Source: Alistipes sp. (GTDB lineage Bacteria > Bacteroidota > Bacteroidia > Bacteroidales > Rikenellaceae). From it: a DNA stretch of 64,000 bases. The notes below the pieces were generated by a model. The model saw only the letters and a list, made by a program, of their open reading frames with translations. It made no database searches and was not told the DNA's origin. The translations under genes and the position numbers were made by a program. Positions 8,785 to 18,783 of the stretch are shown here, in pieces. Position 1 is the first letter of the stretch; every line of letters starts with the position of its first letter. Location: contig JAJQED010000041.1 of assembly GCA_021201825.1 (NCBI GenBank), positions 1 to 64,000 of the forward strand, written 5' to 3'.

Positions 8785-10500
8785 TTATAACAGATCGAAA
8801 TTGGATACGAGGACTGCCTCGAATTTCAATTTTTTCGCGGCCTCGGCTTCCGGAACCGGGATGGTCAGATCTATCGAATGGTCCGGTTCAACGTCAACGG
8901 GAATGCTCCCTTGCGAGACTACTTTCCTGCCACGTTTTACCGTATAATCTATCCGGCCTTTTAACCGGGTTACTTTCGAAGAGTTATTAAGGCTGATATC
9001 GCCGTTATTCGGGGATAGTACAAAAGTATACGGGTTTGACGGCATATCTGCAAGAGGAAGAGGCTCCTCCAGGATTATCCTCCCGACGACCGAATTGGGA
9101 AACCTGTCTGCAAATTCCCGGGTTACCCCGTCGGTATTCCACTGGCCGCCCGAACCGGGATAGATAACCGGACGGTCTTGCTCCATAGCTTTTAGCGCCA
9201 GGTAGCTTTTATAAAGTGGATAGCCGTTCGATGAGCCCCGGGCGATCGAGAACATGAGCAAGCTCGGATGAGTGGCCGAAGTGCCGTACATCGTTACTGC
9301 CCGGTCTATGAAAGATGCGGTCCAACGAGGGTCGTTCGAAAGCTTGCCGGCACCGGACCGGGAATCGCCACCAGTGCCAGTGTAAATATCGGCCTGGTTG
9401 ACGACGTATAACCCGATACTGTCACATAACCGGTAGAATTCATCCGGAAGCGGATAGTGTGGTATAGCAACGGTATTGTACCGTTGGGTTTTAATTCCGG
9501 ACAGGAACAGTGCCATTTGTTGCGGTTCCGGGATCGCCGTTATTTCATAGCAGGCCAAGGGGAGAGGGTAACCGTTGGTGTAAAGTTCGCCGTCCCGGAC
9601 CTCGAAATTACGGAACCCGGTTTTATAGTTCACATACTCGGTGTAACGCCCCTCGTATTGGTTTTTGATAGTAAGATCATATATATGGGGAGTTTCGTAA
9701 CTCCATGGCTTAAGGTCTTTAACGGTCAGCAGGAACCTTACTGTATCTTCCTCCTTCAGTCCCACTTCTGCATCCCGGTGTCCGGAAGCCACGGTCGTTC
9801 CGCTCCGGTCCCGGAGGGAGTAGTGCAGCCGTACGGACCGGGGATTGAGATATTGCGTTTTAAGTATAATACCCAGCTGCAGAACCGGGTCCTCGCCGTT
9901 TAAATTGAGCTCATATACGTAATCCCTCACCCTTATCCTCGGCTGGGACATCACAAGTACCTTTCCCGTAATTTCCCCGGTTCCCGTAGCGGCCGAGAGT
10001 ACCCGTGCAGCAGGATTTTTTTCGACCCGGATAGTCAGGGTATTGACACCCTCCTCTGACAATGCCGTTATATCGAATTCCGCCGCGCTGCGTGAACTCT
10101 GGTTATTGCCAGCCAGCTGGCCATTGACGAGTACCGAATACGGGTTGTCTACGGAACCGATATAGACCGAGACCATCCTGCCCACCCATGCGAACGGCAC
10201 TTTATATTTCCAACTGTATTCGATATGATCCCCCGTGTCGTTTTTCTCCGGCGTTTCGTCCATCGGCTGGAGATACAATGATGGACTCAGACTGCCGTCC
10301 CGGGCAGACTGCTCGTCGGGATAGGGTACGGTAAAGGTCCGAGGCAGTTCACGGCCGCTGTGGACCGTCTCGTAAGGCGGAAAGAGTTCCACCGCTTCGT
10401 CGTCGATCTCCTTGTCGTAACCGGGGATAAAAATATTGGGTTGGGCTTGGGAGTTAAATACGAAAAAAAGAAAGGTAAAAATTATCGGATACTTTTTCAT
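8785..10500 (-). CDS. Secreted GH2-like (beta-galactosidase-related) protein, probably non-catalytic
   Basis: Sugar-binding and sandwich domains (KYKVPFAWVGRMVSVYIGSVDNPYSVLVNGQLAG...), then GH2 barrel-like THPSLLMFSIARGSSNGYP where the GNE acid/base motif is expected; short overall. Confidence 0.65.
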   Translation of the reverse strand: MKKYPIIFTFLFFVFNSQAQPNIFIPGYDKEIDDEAVELFPPYETVHSGRELPRTFTVPYPDEQSARDGSLSPSLYLQPMDETPEKNDTGDHIEYSWKYKVPFAWVGRMVSVYIGSVDNPYSVLVNGQLAGNNQSSRSAAEFDITALSEEGVNTLTIRVEKNPAARVLSAATGTGEITGKVLVMSQPRIRVRDYVYELNLNGEDPVLQLGIILKTQYLNPRSVRLHYSLRDRSGTTVASGHRDAEVGLKEEDTVRFLLTVKDLKPWSYETPHIYDLTIKNQYEGRYTEYVNYKTGFRNFEVRDGELYTNGYPLPLACYEITAIPEPQQMALFLSGIKTQRYNTVAIPHYPLPDEFYRLCDSIGLYVVNQADIYTGTGGDSRSGAGKLSNDPRWTASFIDRAVTMYGTSATHPSLLMFSIARGSSNGYPLYKSYLALKAMEQDRPVIYPGSGGQWNTDGVTREFADRFPNSVVGRIILEEPLPLADMPSNPYTFVLSPNNGDISLNNSSKVTRLKGRIDYTVKRGRKVVSQGSIPVDVEPDHSIDLTIPVPEAEAAKKLKFEAVLVSNFDLL

Positions 10501-10592
10501 GCCGTTCCTGTTTCAGCTGTATCCTGCAAAGATATGATATTTACATGAAAATGTCCCGTGGTCAATCCCTCGCAAAGCGTGGTCGGAATTAG

Positions 10593-10600
10593 TATATTTG
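10593..10600 (+). promoter_or_regulatory. Bacteroidetes -7-like box TATATTTG
   Basis: Matches TAnnTTTG, 20 bp upstream of the 10620 start; no clear -33 box seen. Confidence 0.4.
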
Positions 10601-10619
10601 CAGTACACACCATAAATCC

Positions 10620-11081
10620 ATGAAAAAATTTCCTGTACTCGATTTCCCGAAATTTCCGCTGCGCGTAAGCAGGGCCGGTTGTGGGGAGCGTATATGGGAC
10701 GGAATTCGCGGGATTTGGCTGGAACTCACTCCCGAAGAGTGGGTCAGGCGGCACGCTATCTCATACCTGACTGTAGATCGGGGAATACCGCCCTTGAATA
10801 TATCGCAGGAATATCCGGTCCATATATCCGGTATGGCCCAGCGGGCCGATATAGTGGTTACGGGTAAAAACGGCGAACCGGTGATGCTGGTTGAATGCAA
10901 GGCGCCCGCAGTTAGGTTGGATCGGACGGTTTACGCCCAGGCCGTGAGGTATAATGCAGTTGTTGGAGCCCGCTACCTAATGATCACCAACGGGCTAAAA
11001 CATTTCCTGTTTGAAAAGAAAGGGGACGGGGATCATATCCAGATCAGGAGTTTTCCCGAGTTGGCGTCTTTTTTTATTTAA
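10620..11081 (+). CDS. HsdR N-terminal-like (type I restriction enzyme R, HSDR_N_2-like) domain protein
   Basis: RADIVVTGKNGEPVMLVECKAPAVRLDRTVYAQAVRYNAVVGARYLMITNG: nuclease-fold D...ExK pattern in a small single-domain protein. Confidence 0.75.
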   Translation: MKKFPVLDFPKFPLRVSRAGCGERIWDGIRGIWLELTPEEWVRRHAISYLTVDRGIPPLNISQEYPVHISGMAQRADIVVTGKNGEPVMLVECKAPAVRLDRTVYAQAVRYNAVVGARYLMITNGLKHFLFEKKGDGDHIQIRSFPELASFFI

Positions 11082-11094
11082 ACTCCGGGGAAAG

Positions 11095-12042
11095 TTAAAA
11101 TGCGGGCCGGTAGGAGATGCCTATGGAATTGGGCTGGAATTTTTCCGGTTGTTCTTCCAGGATATCCCCGTCGCTGTCGGGTTCTGCCGGGAAAACGTCG
11201 TCACGGGAAAATATCGTAAAGGTTATATCCTCAGGAGTCCAGCTATATGTGCCGACCAGTTCGCCATCTTCCGTAAACCGGATATCCTCGATCATTTCCT
11301 TGCCCATTCCCAGCCGCTCGCAAAATTCCAGGAATTGTTTGTTAAGGACAAACCGCCCGTCTTCACTCTCGGTATCCAGCACCATAAAGGGAAATTCCGC
11401 CACTTCCACCAGCGTGTCGCTGTCGTCGAAAATATAAAGGGTTTTGCCGGGTGGGACCGATATGAAGTGCGGTGAGATATTTTCATAGCCGATACCGTCC
11501 TCCCGCATAAAGAACTTACCCTCGCCCCGCAGGATCTCCACTTCCTGTTTGACGGTAAGGCTGTCCATGCCGAAGTCGACACACAATACATCCCTCTCCA
11601 TGCTCTCTTCCGCAAGCCGGGCTTCCCGTTCGACCGTGTTCTTCCCAACCTGCACAACGGCCTCTACCAGCATACCATCGGCATATTCGAAGTGGCCCGG
11701 AAGCAGGGGGTAATATGTTGTGATAAAGATGCCGTCCGCAGAATTGGAACTCTCCCGGATAATGATACTTTCGAACTGCTCCCCGTCAAAATACCAATCG
11801 ACCTCTGTTTCCGTATCTTCCGTCGCTTTAACTATCACCGACAGGTCAGGGCTTTTCATCGTAATGGTATCCACCTTGGTATAATATTTACGCATCACGA
11901 AATCCTCGGCATTGTCCCACCGCCCGACCCCGTAAAGGTCGAAACCGTTATACTCGTCGTCCACGTAAATATCCTTGTCCGAGGAACATCCGGCCAGGAC
12001 CGCAAGGGAGATTATTACAAATATCGGGAACAATTTTTTCAT
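11095..12042 (-). CDS. Putative lipoprotein of unknown function
   Basis: MKKLFPIFVIISLAVLAGCSSDKD lipobox; no recognised domain. Confidence 0.7.
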   Translation of the reverse strand: MKKLFPIFVIISLAVLAGCSSDKDIYVDDEYNGFDLYGVGRWDNAEDFVMRKYYTKVDTITMKSPDLSVIVKATEDTETEVDWYFDGEQFESIIIRESSNSADGIFITTYYPLLPGHFEYADGMLVEAVVQVGKNTVEREARLAEESMERDVLCVDFGMDSLTVKQEVEILRGEGKFFMREDGIGYENISPHFISVPPGKTLYIFDDSDTLVEVAEFPFMVLDTESEDGRFVLNKQFLEFCERLGMGKEMIEDIRFTEDGELVGTYSWTPEDITFTIFSRDDVFPAEPDSDGDILEEQPEKFQPNSIGISYRPAF

Positions 12043-12152
12043 TAACCGCTGGTCTGTCAACCACAAAAATATAAAATTATAGTTAAAGCCGTTTTTGCGG
12101 CCGGATTAATCATCCGGTCGGCAGGCTTTAATATATAACAACCGACCCGATA

Positions 12153-12181
12153 AAAAATTGCCCCGCACAGGGGCAATTTTT
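12153..12181 (-). terminator. Rho-independent terminator (potentially bidirectional)
   Basis: AAAAATTGCCCC GCACA GGGGCAATTTTT downstream of the minus-strand S41 peptidase gene. Confidence 0.8.
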
Positions 12182-12194
12182 AATTATTAGGACA

Positions 12195-13634
12195 TTAAAT
12201 TTCGGCTTTGAGGTGTTCGATCGCCGTTTCGAGAACCACATCCCGGCCGGCAAGCATTTGTTCAAGGTTCGGGATCACTTCGATATGCGGAATGACACCG
12301 ATCCCAACGAACTCCCTCCCGTCCGTATATGTATCGTTCTTGGAACATATCGCGGCGAACATTCCCCCGGGCAGCTCTACCGAAATGGGTTGGCCGGTAC
12401 TGCCGAAAGTCTTTGTACCGATGCGGGTTATATGGGGCTGGTTATCCGTGAAAATAAGGAAATCTTCGGCAGCCGATGCCGTCCAGTATCCGGTAAGTAC
12501 CACTATCGGTACAACCGTCCGGTCCTCCATCGGGACGGTCACCGTGGTTTGCATATCGTGGAGCGGTTCCATCAGCTCGTCCCGCGCCGCCAGGTACATA
12601 TTTTTGGATAGCCGGTCCATTCCCGTAGTATCGGCATCTGCATAAAATTGCCCCCATGCCTTGTATGCCGCGATATGCTTGCGGGTACGGCTAGAACTTC
12701 CGTAAAGTACGCTGTCCGGGGTAAAATACTGCAAGATTGCCGTGCCGTTGTTCGTATTCCCTCCGCCGTTATAGCGCAGGTCAATAATGATCGCTTTGGC
12801 CTGCCGGACTTGGGGGTACAGTTCTTTAAACCGGTCTACGACATCCGTACTGCCGAAGCTGTTAAGCTGCAGGTAGCCTATCCCGTTTCCCAGTTCCCGG
12901 TACCTGATAAGTTCCCAGGGCAGGTTCCCCCTGTCGAGTACTTCGAGACGTTCGACCGGTAGCGCGTCGGCCTGTATGTCAAAGGTAAGTTCGATGGATC
13001 TTTCCTGTCCGTCCGGGACGATGTACCCGAGCGACAGCCTCTCCCCGTCCAGTCCCGAGAGTATTCCCCGCACACTCATAATCCGCCTGAGGTGGTCGGT
13101 ATTCTGACCGACGTAGGGCAAAGTATTCTCCCTTATATGATCCTCTACGGGAATTCCGTTCACCGAAGTTACTATGCTTCCGAGCGGTATCTGCTCCGAC
13201 AGGTTATCGCTTACCGTCTCAACCACCGGCAGACCGCCGATATCGTTCAGTTGCAGGTATCCCTCTTTTAATAGCCCCCGGACTATCGGTATCCTAACAT
13301 GATCCGGTGGGTTATCGTTATGGTTAGAGATTCCCGGTGCCCACACGTAGGTATGCCCGTCGTTCAACCGGGCGCACAACTTCTGTAAGAGCAGAAAATA
13401 TTCGTAATCGTTTTCGGTTTGCATCGCCAGCGGCAGCATAGCCTGGAACGTACTGTCCCATGCGGAACGGTCGACCTTGTCCATAAATACGAAATTGTAA
13501 TTGGCCTCCTGCCAGAATTTGGCCAACCCGAAAGCTTTTTGCTCCGGGGTGAGTATGGCCGATGGCCTTGCCGGCTCCTGCGCATTGGCCGCAATACAGC
13601 AAACGAAAAGAATGAGGGTGAATAAATTTTTCAT
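12195..13634 (-). CDS. S41-family (C-terminal processing peptidase-like) protein
   Basis: Signal peptide; PDZ-like region; AIIIDLRYNGGGNT and VVLTGYWTASAAEDF catalytic-region motifs. Confidence 0.85.
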   Translation of the reverse strand: MKNLFTLILFVCCIAANAQEPARPSAILTPEQKAFGLAKFWQEANYNFVFMDKVDRSAWDSTFQAMLPLAMQTENDYEYFLLLQKLCARLNDGHTYVWAPGISNHNDNPPDHVRIPIVRGLLKEGYLQLNDIGGLPVVETVSDNLSEQIPLGSIVTSVNGIPVEDHIRENTLPYVGQNTDHLRRIMSVRGILSGLDGERLSLGYIVPDGQERSIELTFDIQADALPVERLEVLDRGNLPWELIRYRELGNGIGYLQLNSFGSTDVVDRFKELYPQVRQAKAIIIDLRYNGGGNTNNGTAILQYFTPDSVLYGSSSRTRKHIAAYKAWGQFYADADTTGMDRLSKNMYLAARDELMEPLHDMQTTVTVPMEDRTVVPIVVLTGYWTASAAEDFLIFTDNQPHITRIGTKTFGSTGQPISVELPGGMFAAICSKNDTYTDGREFVGIGVIPHIEVIPNLEQMLAGRDVVLETAIEHLKAEI

Positions 13635-13706
13635 GCCAAGAGTGTTTAAAGTATAACGCAATCTTTTGCGGACCGCAACACTTTTACCGGCCCCTCCACC
13701 CGAAAC

Positions 13707-13735
13707 AGTGAGGCCCGCAGAACGCGGGCCTCACT
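13707..13735 (-). terminator. Terminator-like hairpin downstream of the GNAT gene
   Basis: AGTGAGGCCCGC AGAAC GCGGGCCTCACT, perfect 12-bp stem. Confidence 0.6.
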
Positions 13736-13774
13736 TGTGCAAAATTAAAAAAACGGTTATAGATAAGCCTAAGC

Positions 13775-14317
13775 TTAAGATTTCTTGGGATTGAGTAACT
13801 GCATGAAATATTCGTCGAGCCACCCGGAAGTCGTACGCACCCACTCCCGTTTGACGCCCACTGTCAGGAACCCCTTGCTGCGGAAAAGGTTTATGCTGGC
13901 CGTATTGTCGAACAGTATATTACAGTAGAGCTGGTTAAGGTTGAGGATCATAAAGCCGTACCGGATAACGATCTGCAAGGCGCTGGAGGCGTATCCCTGG
14001 CATTTGTCTTTCTTGTCGTATATCAGCACCCCGATCCCGGCCCGGCGGTTGTATGGATCGATATCGAACAGGTCGATACATCCCACGGGTCGACCCTGTT
14101 CCTTTTCTTCGATTATCAGGCGCAGCTGCCGGGTCTCGAAAACGTCGTATTTCTGGCTGTCGATGAACTGCCGGAGTATATGCCGGGAAAACGGGGCGAC
14201 CGTATTGCTGACTTTCCATATATTGGTGTCGTTCTCCCATTTGTAAAGTATGTCCACGTCCTCGGGTTCCAGCGCCCTCAGCCTCACGATGTCCGATTCC
14301 AGCAGGTTACTCATCAC
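13775..14317 (-). CDS. GNAT-family N-acetyltransferase (RimJ/SpeG-like)
   Basis: IVRLRALEPEDVDILYKWEND...NRRAGIGVLIYDKKDKCQGYASSALQIVIRYGF...NTASINLFRSKGF. Confidence 0.88.
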   Translation of the reverse strand: MMSNLLESDIVRLRALEPEDVDILYKWENDTNIWKVSNTVAPFSRHILRQFIDSQKYDVFETRQLRLIIEEKEQGRPVGCIDLFDIDPYNRRAGIGVLIYDKKDKCQGYASSALQIVIRYGFMILNLNQLYCNILFDNTASINLFRSKGFLTVGVKREWVRTTSGWLDEYFMQLLNPKKS

Positions 14318-15543
14318 AGTCCGATTATATTGTTCCTTATAAGCATGGCGGCGCCCAGCGCACCGGCATTCTCTTCCATCTGCGACAGACGGAATTTCGT
14401 ATCCTTATATACCAGGTTCAGCGAATACTTGTTAGTGGCGGCTTTCATCGGGAGCATCACGTAATCGCCCGCCCGCGACAGGTTCCCGCCGACGATAACA
14501 AGCTCGGGATTGAAAATATTGATCAGGAAAGCAACACTCTTGCCAATCTTCTCGCCGGCTTCCTCGATCAGTTCGATACTGAGCGTGTCGTCGTTCTTCG
14601 CCGCCTCGATTATGTCGTCAATATGTATGGGTTCCCCTTTGGAGAACTTGCTCCGCAAAACGGTATTCACCCCGGCCTCGATCATCGATACGATCTTTTT
14701 CTCGAGGGCGATACCCGACACCTCCGTTTCGAGGCATCCTTTCTTCCCGCAGGCACAAATAATCTCATTCTCAAAGAACGGTGTATGGCCGAACTCCCCG
14801 GCGAATCCGCTTTTGCCGTAATAGAGTTTACCGTCCATTATGACCCCGATGGCTACGCCGCGGCCCAGGTGCAAATAGACCATATTCTTTTCGTCGCGGA
14901 TGTTGCCTGAAAAATATTCCGCATAACACCAGGCCCGGGTATCGTTCTCGAGCAGTACCCGTATACCGGTGCGTTGCTCGATGATCTCACGCAGGGGTTG
15001 TTCGGTCGAAGTGAAATATTTGTAGCTCCTGCCAGTGTTCGGGTTGACCCGGCCGGCGATACAGACTCCCATCCCGAGCATTTTCCCCGGCTCGATGCCG
15101 CAACCGGCAATGAACCTCTCGATGGCAAGGCAGATCCGTTCCAGCGACTTGTTGTTATCCGCCAGTTCGAAATCCGGCTCGGTGTCGCTTTTGATAATAT
15201 TATTCTTCAGGTCGGTAACCACAAAATGTATGCGGTCCCGGCTGACGTCCACCCCCACAAAATAGATGGCCGAATTGGCCAGCCCGAAAATATTGGGCCT
15301 CCGTCCCCCGGGGGTCTCCACTTTGCCGTTGTCGGTCACGATGTCTTCTGCAACCAGTTCGCCCACCAATTTGGTTATGGTCGGGATGCTGATATGCAGC
15401 TGTTTTGACAGGTCGGCGAGGGTACTTTCGCCGTTCAGGGCCATGTACGCGATAATGTTCCTCTTAATGAGGTTGTTCTTATGCGTGATGCCCTTGGCGA
15501 CATCGCTTTCGTGGCGGTTGAAAAATTCCTTTAAGGTCGTCAT
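14314..15543 (-). CDS. ROK-family transcriptional regulator (HTH plus ROK kinase-like domain)
   Basis: N-terminal HTH (TLADLSKQLHISIPTITKLVGELV) plus ROK domain with CACGKKGCLET zinc motif; stop overlaps the GNAT start. Confidence 0.9.
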   Translation of the reverse strand: MTTLKEFFNRHESDVAKGITHKNNLIKRNIIAYMALNGESTLADLSKQLHISIPTITKLVGELVAEDIVTDNGKVETPGGRRPNIFGLANSAIYFVGVDVSRDRIHFVVTDLKNNIIKSDTEPDFELADNNKSLERICLAIERFIAGCGIEPGKMLGMGVCIAGRVNPNTGRSYKYFTSTEQPLREIIEQRTGIRVLLENDTRAWCYAEYFSGNIRDEKNMVYLHLGRGVAIGVIMDGKLYYGKSGFAGEFGHTPFFENEIICACGKKGCLETEVSGIALEKKIVSMIEAGVNTVLRSKFSKGEPIHIDDIIEAAKNDDTLSIELIEEAGEKIGKSVAFLINIFNPELVIVGGNLSRAGDYVMLPMKAATNKYSLNLVYKDTKFRLSQMEENAGALGAAMLIRNNIIGL

Positions 15544-16138
15544 GCGGTTCCTTAACCGGATTTTGGCCGGCTATTAATATTAAGCGCAAATATAAAAATT
15601 TTATTTAATATATACACCCTATATTATTAATATATGCTTTATTTTTTAAATAAAATTTAATTATCCGCCAGGTTTATTTAAAAGACATTTTCTTTTACTT
15701 CTGTAAAATAAATTGGAAATCTACAGTATCTCAATGCAAAGAAATTCAATTTTCGGTAGTTTTATTTTAATGTCCCGGATTTGCCAAATAATCGAAAAGC
15801 CGTCGGTAATTATCATTAAAAAATAATATTCCCCACTGATATTTAATTTTTATTGCAATTTTATTGGCTATTATTGAAAATAACTGAATAATATTTCCGG
15901 GTGCCGGGATAGCAATTATGATCATTACTGCCTTAAATGATGATTTATAAGCTAAATTCGGTTTGTAATATTTCGTACAAATTTATTTTTTGTAATATAA
16001 ATTTTATAAATAGATGATATATACAAACTCGGTTTAATATAGATTAGACGGGTATTTTGGCTATATATCGAAGAGTTCCGGAAGTTATTATAAAATAACG
16101 GTGATATATAAAATTAATTTAATAAAACGTATATACCT

Positions 16139-16168
16139 AAAAAAGCCCACGGGATTCCCGTGGGCTAA
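16139..16168 (-). terminator. Rho-independent terminator of fabD
   Basis: AGCCCACGGG ATT CCCGTGGGCT; on the minus strand it is followed by a run of T. Confidence 0.85.
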
Positions 16169-16203
16169 TCTGGGCCGGAGTCCCGGCCGTTTGACTTAAC
16201 TAA

Positions 16204-17088
16204 TTATAAAGATTGCATCGAAATCACGTTGGCCGAACGGTCCGCCTTTTTGATAAGGCCGGCAAGCACGCTTCCCGGGCCGAGCTCGACGAATTCGGTT
16301 GCCCCGTCAGCGATCATATTCTGTACGATCTGGGTCCAGCGTACCGGGGCGGTAAGTTGCAGGATAAGGTTTTCCTTGATTTTTTCCGGATCTGTATAAG
16401 GTTTCGCATCCACATTCTGGTAAACGGGGCAAACGGGAGTCGAGAAAGGTGCCGCCGCTATTGCCTCGGCCAGCTCCTGGCGGGCAGGTTCCATAAGCGG
16501 AGAGTGGAAAGCGCCGCCGACATTGAGCTTTAAAGCCCGTTTCGCGCCCGCCTCGATAAGTTTTTCGCACGCCGCATCTATCGCTTCGTTACTTCCGGAG
16601 ATAACCAGCTGCCCCGGGCAGTTGTAATTTGCCGGGACGACCACCCCGTCAACCGAGCCGCAGATTTCTTCCACTTTGGCATCGTCCAGCCCCAGCACGG
16701 CGGCCATTGTCGACGGGTTGGCTTCGCAGGCTTTCTGCATCGCACCGGCCCGCTGGGCCACCAGCCGCAGACCGTCTTCGAAAGAGAGGGCACCCGCAGC
16801 TACCAACGCACTGAACTCCCCGAGGGAATGCCCTGCGGTCATGTCCGGATCGAACCTCTCCCCGAGCGATTTGGCGAGGATCACCGAATGCAGGAAGATG
16901 GCCGGCTGGGTAACGTTGGTCTGTTTTAGTTGTTCGTCGGTCCCGCCGAACATGATGTCCGTGATTGGGAAACCGAGTATTTCGTTGGCTTGTTCGAATA
17001 GTTCTTTTGCCTGCGGCACATTATCGTAGAGGTCTTTGCCCATTCCTACGAACTGCGCTCCCTGTCCGGGAAATACGAATGCTTTCAT
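16204..17088 (-). CDS. fabD: Malonyl-CoA:ACP transacylase
   Basis: MKAFVFPGQGAQFVGMGKDLY...TAGHSLGEFSALVAAG (GHSxG). Confidence 0.96.
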   Translation of the reverse strand: MKAFVFPGQGAQFVGMGKDLYDNVPQAKELFEQANEILGFPITDIMFGGTDEQLKQTNVTQPAIFLHSVILAKSLGERFDPDMTAGHSLGEFSALVAAGALSFEDGLRLVAQRAGAMQKACEANPSTMAAVLGLDDAKVEEICGSVDGVVVPANYNCPGQLVISGSNEAIDAACEKLIEAGAKRALKLNVGGAFHSPLMEPARQELAEAIAAAPFSTPVCPVYQNVDAKPYTDPEKIKENLILQLTAPVRWTQIVQNMIADGATEFVELGPGSVLAGLIKKADRSANVISMQSL

Positions 17089-17216
17089 TTAGATTTTCGC
17101 TTTATATTTTCGCATTGTTTGATTATGTGGTCGCAAATTTAATTTTTTTTTATTACGATGCTTCCGGCCCGGATCATTAAGTGCAGTACGGAACGTTTAA
17201 TTTCGTAATTGCAGAA

Positions 17217-17642
17217 TCAATCCGGTTGACTCTGAAGATATTCTCCGCATATCTCGGGCAACATTGCGAATCCGGCTTTCTCTTTATTGGTTTTGTAGCG
17301 TGCATTTACGGCTATAAAAATCGCCATCAAAAATATGGGGAGTAATGTAAATAAACTCATTGAAGAGAAAAGGAATAGAACAAACATAGATAACGCGATT
17401 AAGGGAACAATCACGAGCGAAACGATATTTACTATTCTACCGGAGCGTATCATCGCCATTTCAGAATATAGGAGTAATTTATCGACCTGATCAGCGCTAA
17501 CTTTCCTGGATTCAAGTATTTCCGTTACCAGGTGTTTGATTTTTTCCGGGTCTTTATTTTTAACCAGAACCATATTGATGTCTATAAATATTCCGTATTC
17601 GTCTTTATTGAGCTGAGGGTTCTTTGGGTTTGGGGTGTTCAT
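17217..17642 (-). CDS. Hypothetical membrane protein
   Basis: ORF with two hydrophobic segments; no family recognised. Confidence 0.55.
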   Translation of the reverse strand: MNTPNPKNPQLNKDEYGIFIDINMVLVKNKDPEKIKHLVTEILESRKVSADQVDKLLLYSEMAMIRSGRIVNIVSLVIVPLIALSMFVLFLFSSMSLFTLLPIFLMAIFIAVNARYKTNKEKAGFAMLPEICGEYLQSQPD

Positions 17643-17928
17643 AGTATTGTAGTTTTGGTAAAATAGTATGGTATACGGGCAAAGTTAACAAAAATCCGGA
17701 ACAGCATATTATGCTGTAAAATAGTGGGTTGATGACATTGGCAAATGAATACTAAGTGATTAAATGTTGATAATTTATGGTTGAGCGAGGATTTTGGTAT
17801 TGTAAAGAGTGTTAAATTTGCAAAGTTCGGAAAAATGCCCGTATCGCTGTTCCCGCCCCGGTGGGACGGCTCCGGACCAATATGAAACCTTAAACCCCTT
17901 TTGCTCCCGGCCGGCCCGGGGCTGAATT

Positions 17929-18690
17929 GTGATGCTGTCGGTCCTATTTTACCTGTTGTTCCTGGCTTTCACGGTCGTATACTTCCTGCTTTTCTGCGTG
18001 GTTTTCGTCCTGACGGTCGCGTTCGACAGGAAAAGGAGTATACTGCACGTCATGTCGCGGTGGTGGACCCGGTGCTATTTCGGGATCATTCCCTCGTGGA
18101 GGGTCAAGGTCGAGGGCCGGGAAAATGTGGAGCCAGGCAAGGCTTACGTGGTTATAGTTAACCACAGGTCGATGCTGGATATACTGTTGATGTATGTCCT
18201 GCCGCTGGAATTCAAGTGGGTGTCGAAGAAAGAGGTCTATCGGTGGCCGCTTTTCGGGTGGGTGCTTTGGATGCACAACGATATCGGGATCGAAAGGGGG
18301 ACGGCCGGTGCGGTGCGTAAAATGGTCCGGCAGGGTAAGGGATGGATCGACAAAGGAGTGTCAGTCATAGTGTTCCCGGAGGGGTCCCGCAGTAAGACCC
18401 GGCAGATCCAGCGCTTCCGCGAGGGAGCGTTCCTTTTGGCCCAACAGGCCGGTGCGGCGATACTGCCGTGCGTGGCCGAAGGTACGGGGTCGGCTTTCGA
18501 CGGATGGAGGCTCAATTTCCGTAACAGGTTCAGGGTGCGGATCCTGCCGCCGGTGCCGGCCGAAGTAGTAGCGGAAACCCCGCTTAAAGAGATGGCCGAA
18601 AAAATGCACGGGCTGATGGACCGGGAACACCGGGCTATGCTGGAGGAAATGGAGCATGAGAAAACCAGCCGCAAAGGGTCCGGGGAATAA
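17929..18690 (+). CDS. plsC: 1-acyl-sn-glycerol-3-phosphate acyltransferase (PlsC-like)
   Basis: VNHRSMLDILL (HX4D-type region) and VIVFPEGSRSKT motif. GTG at 17929 or ATG at 17932. Confidence 0.9.
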   Translation: MMLSVLFYLLFLAFTVVYFLLFCVVFVLTVAFDRKRSILHVMSRWWTRCYFGIIPSWRVKVEGRENVEPGKAYVVIVNHRSMLDILLMYVLPLEFKWVSKKEVYRWPLFGWVLWMHNDIGIERGTAGAVRKMVRQGKGWIDKGVSVIVFPEGSRSKTRQIQRFREGAFLLAQQAGAAILPCVAEGTGSAFDGWRLNFRNRFRVRILPPVPAEVVAETPLKEMAEKMHGLMDREHRAMLEEMEHEKTSRKGSGE

Positions 18691-18783
18691 TTATAGTAGT
18701 GATGCTATAACCCGGTAAAAGATAACTAATAATAAGGATCGGGGCGGGGCGTGGGTGCCCTGCCCGCAGATAAACGATTACTA

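Noticed and set aside
10620-11081. Complete type I restriction-modification system
   Set aside because: Only a small HsdR-N-like domain is present; no hsdM/hsdS or helicase motor nearby.
15545-16138. AT-rich region as a replication origin
   Set aside because: I saw no cluster of DnaA boxes (TTATNCACA) and no dnaA/dnaN neighbourhood; AT-richness alone is insufficient.
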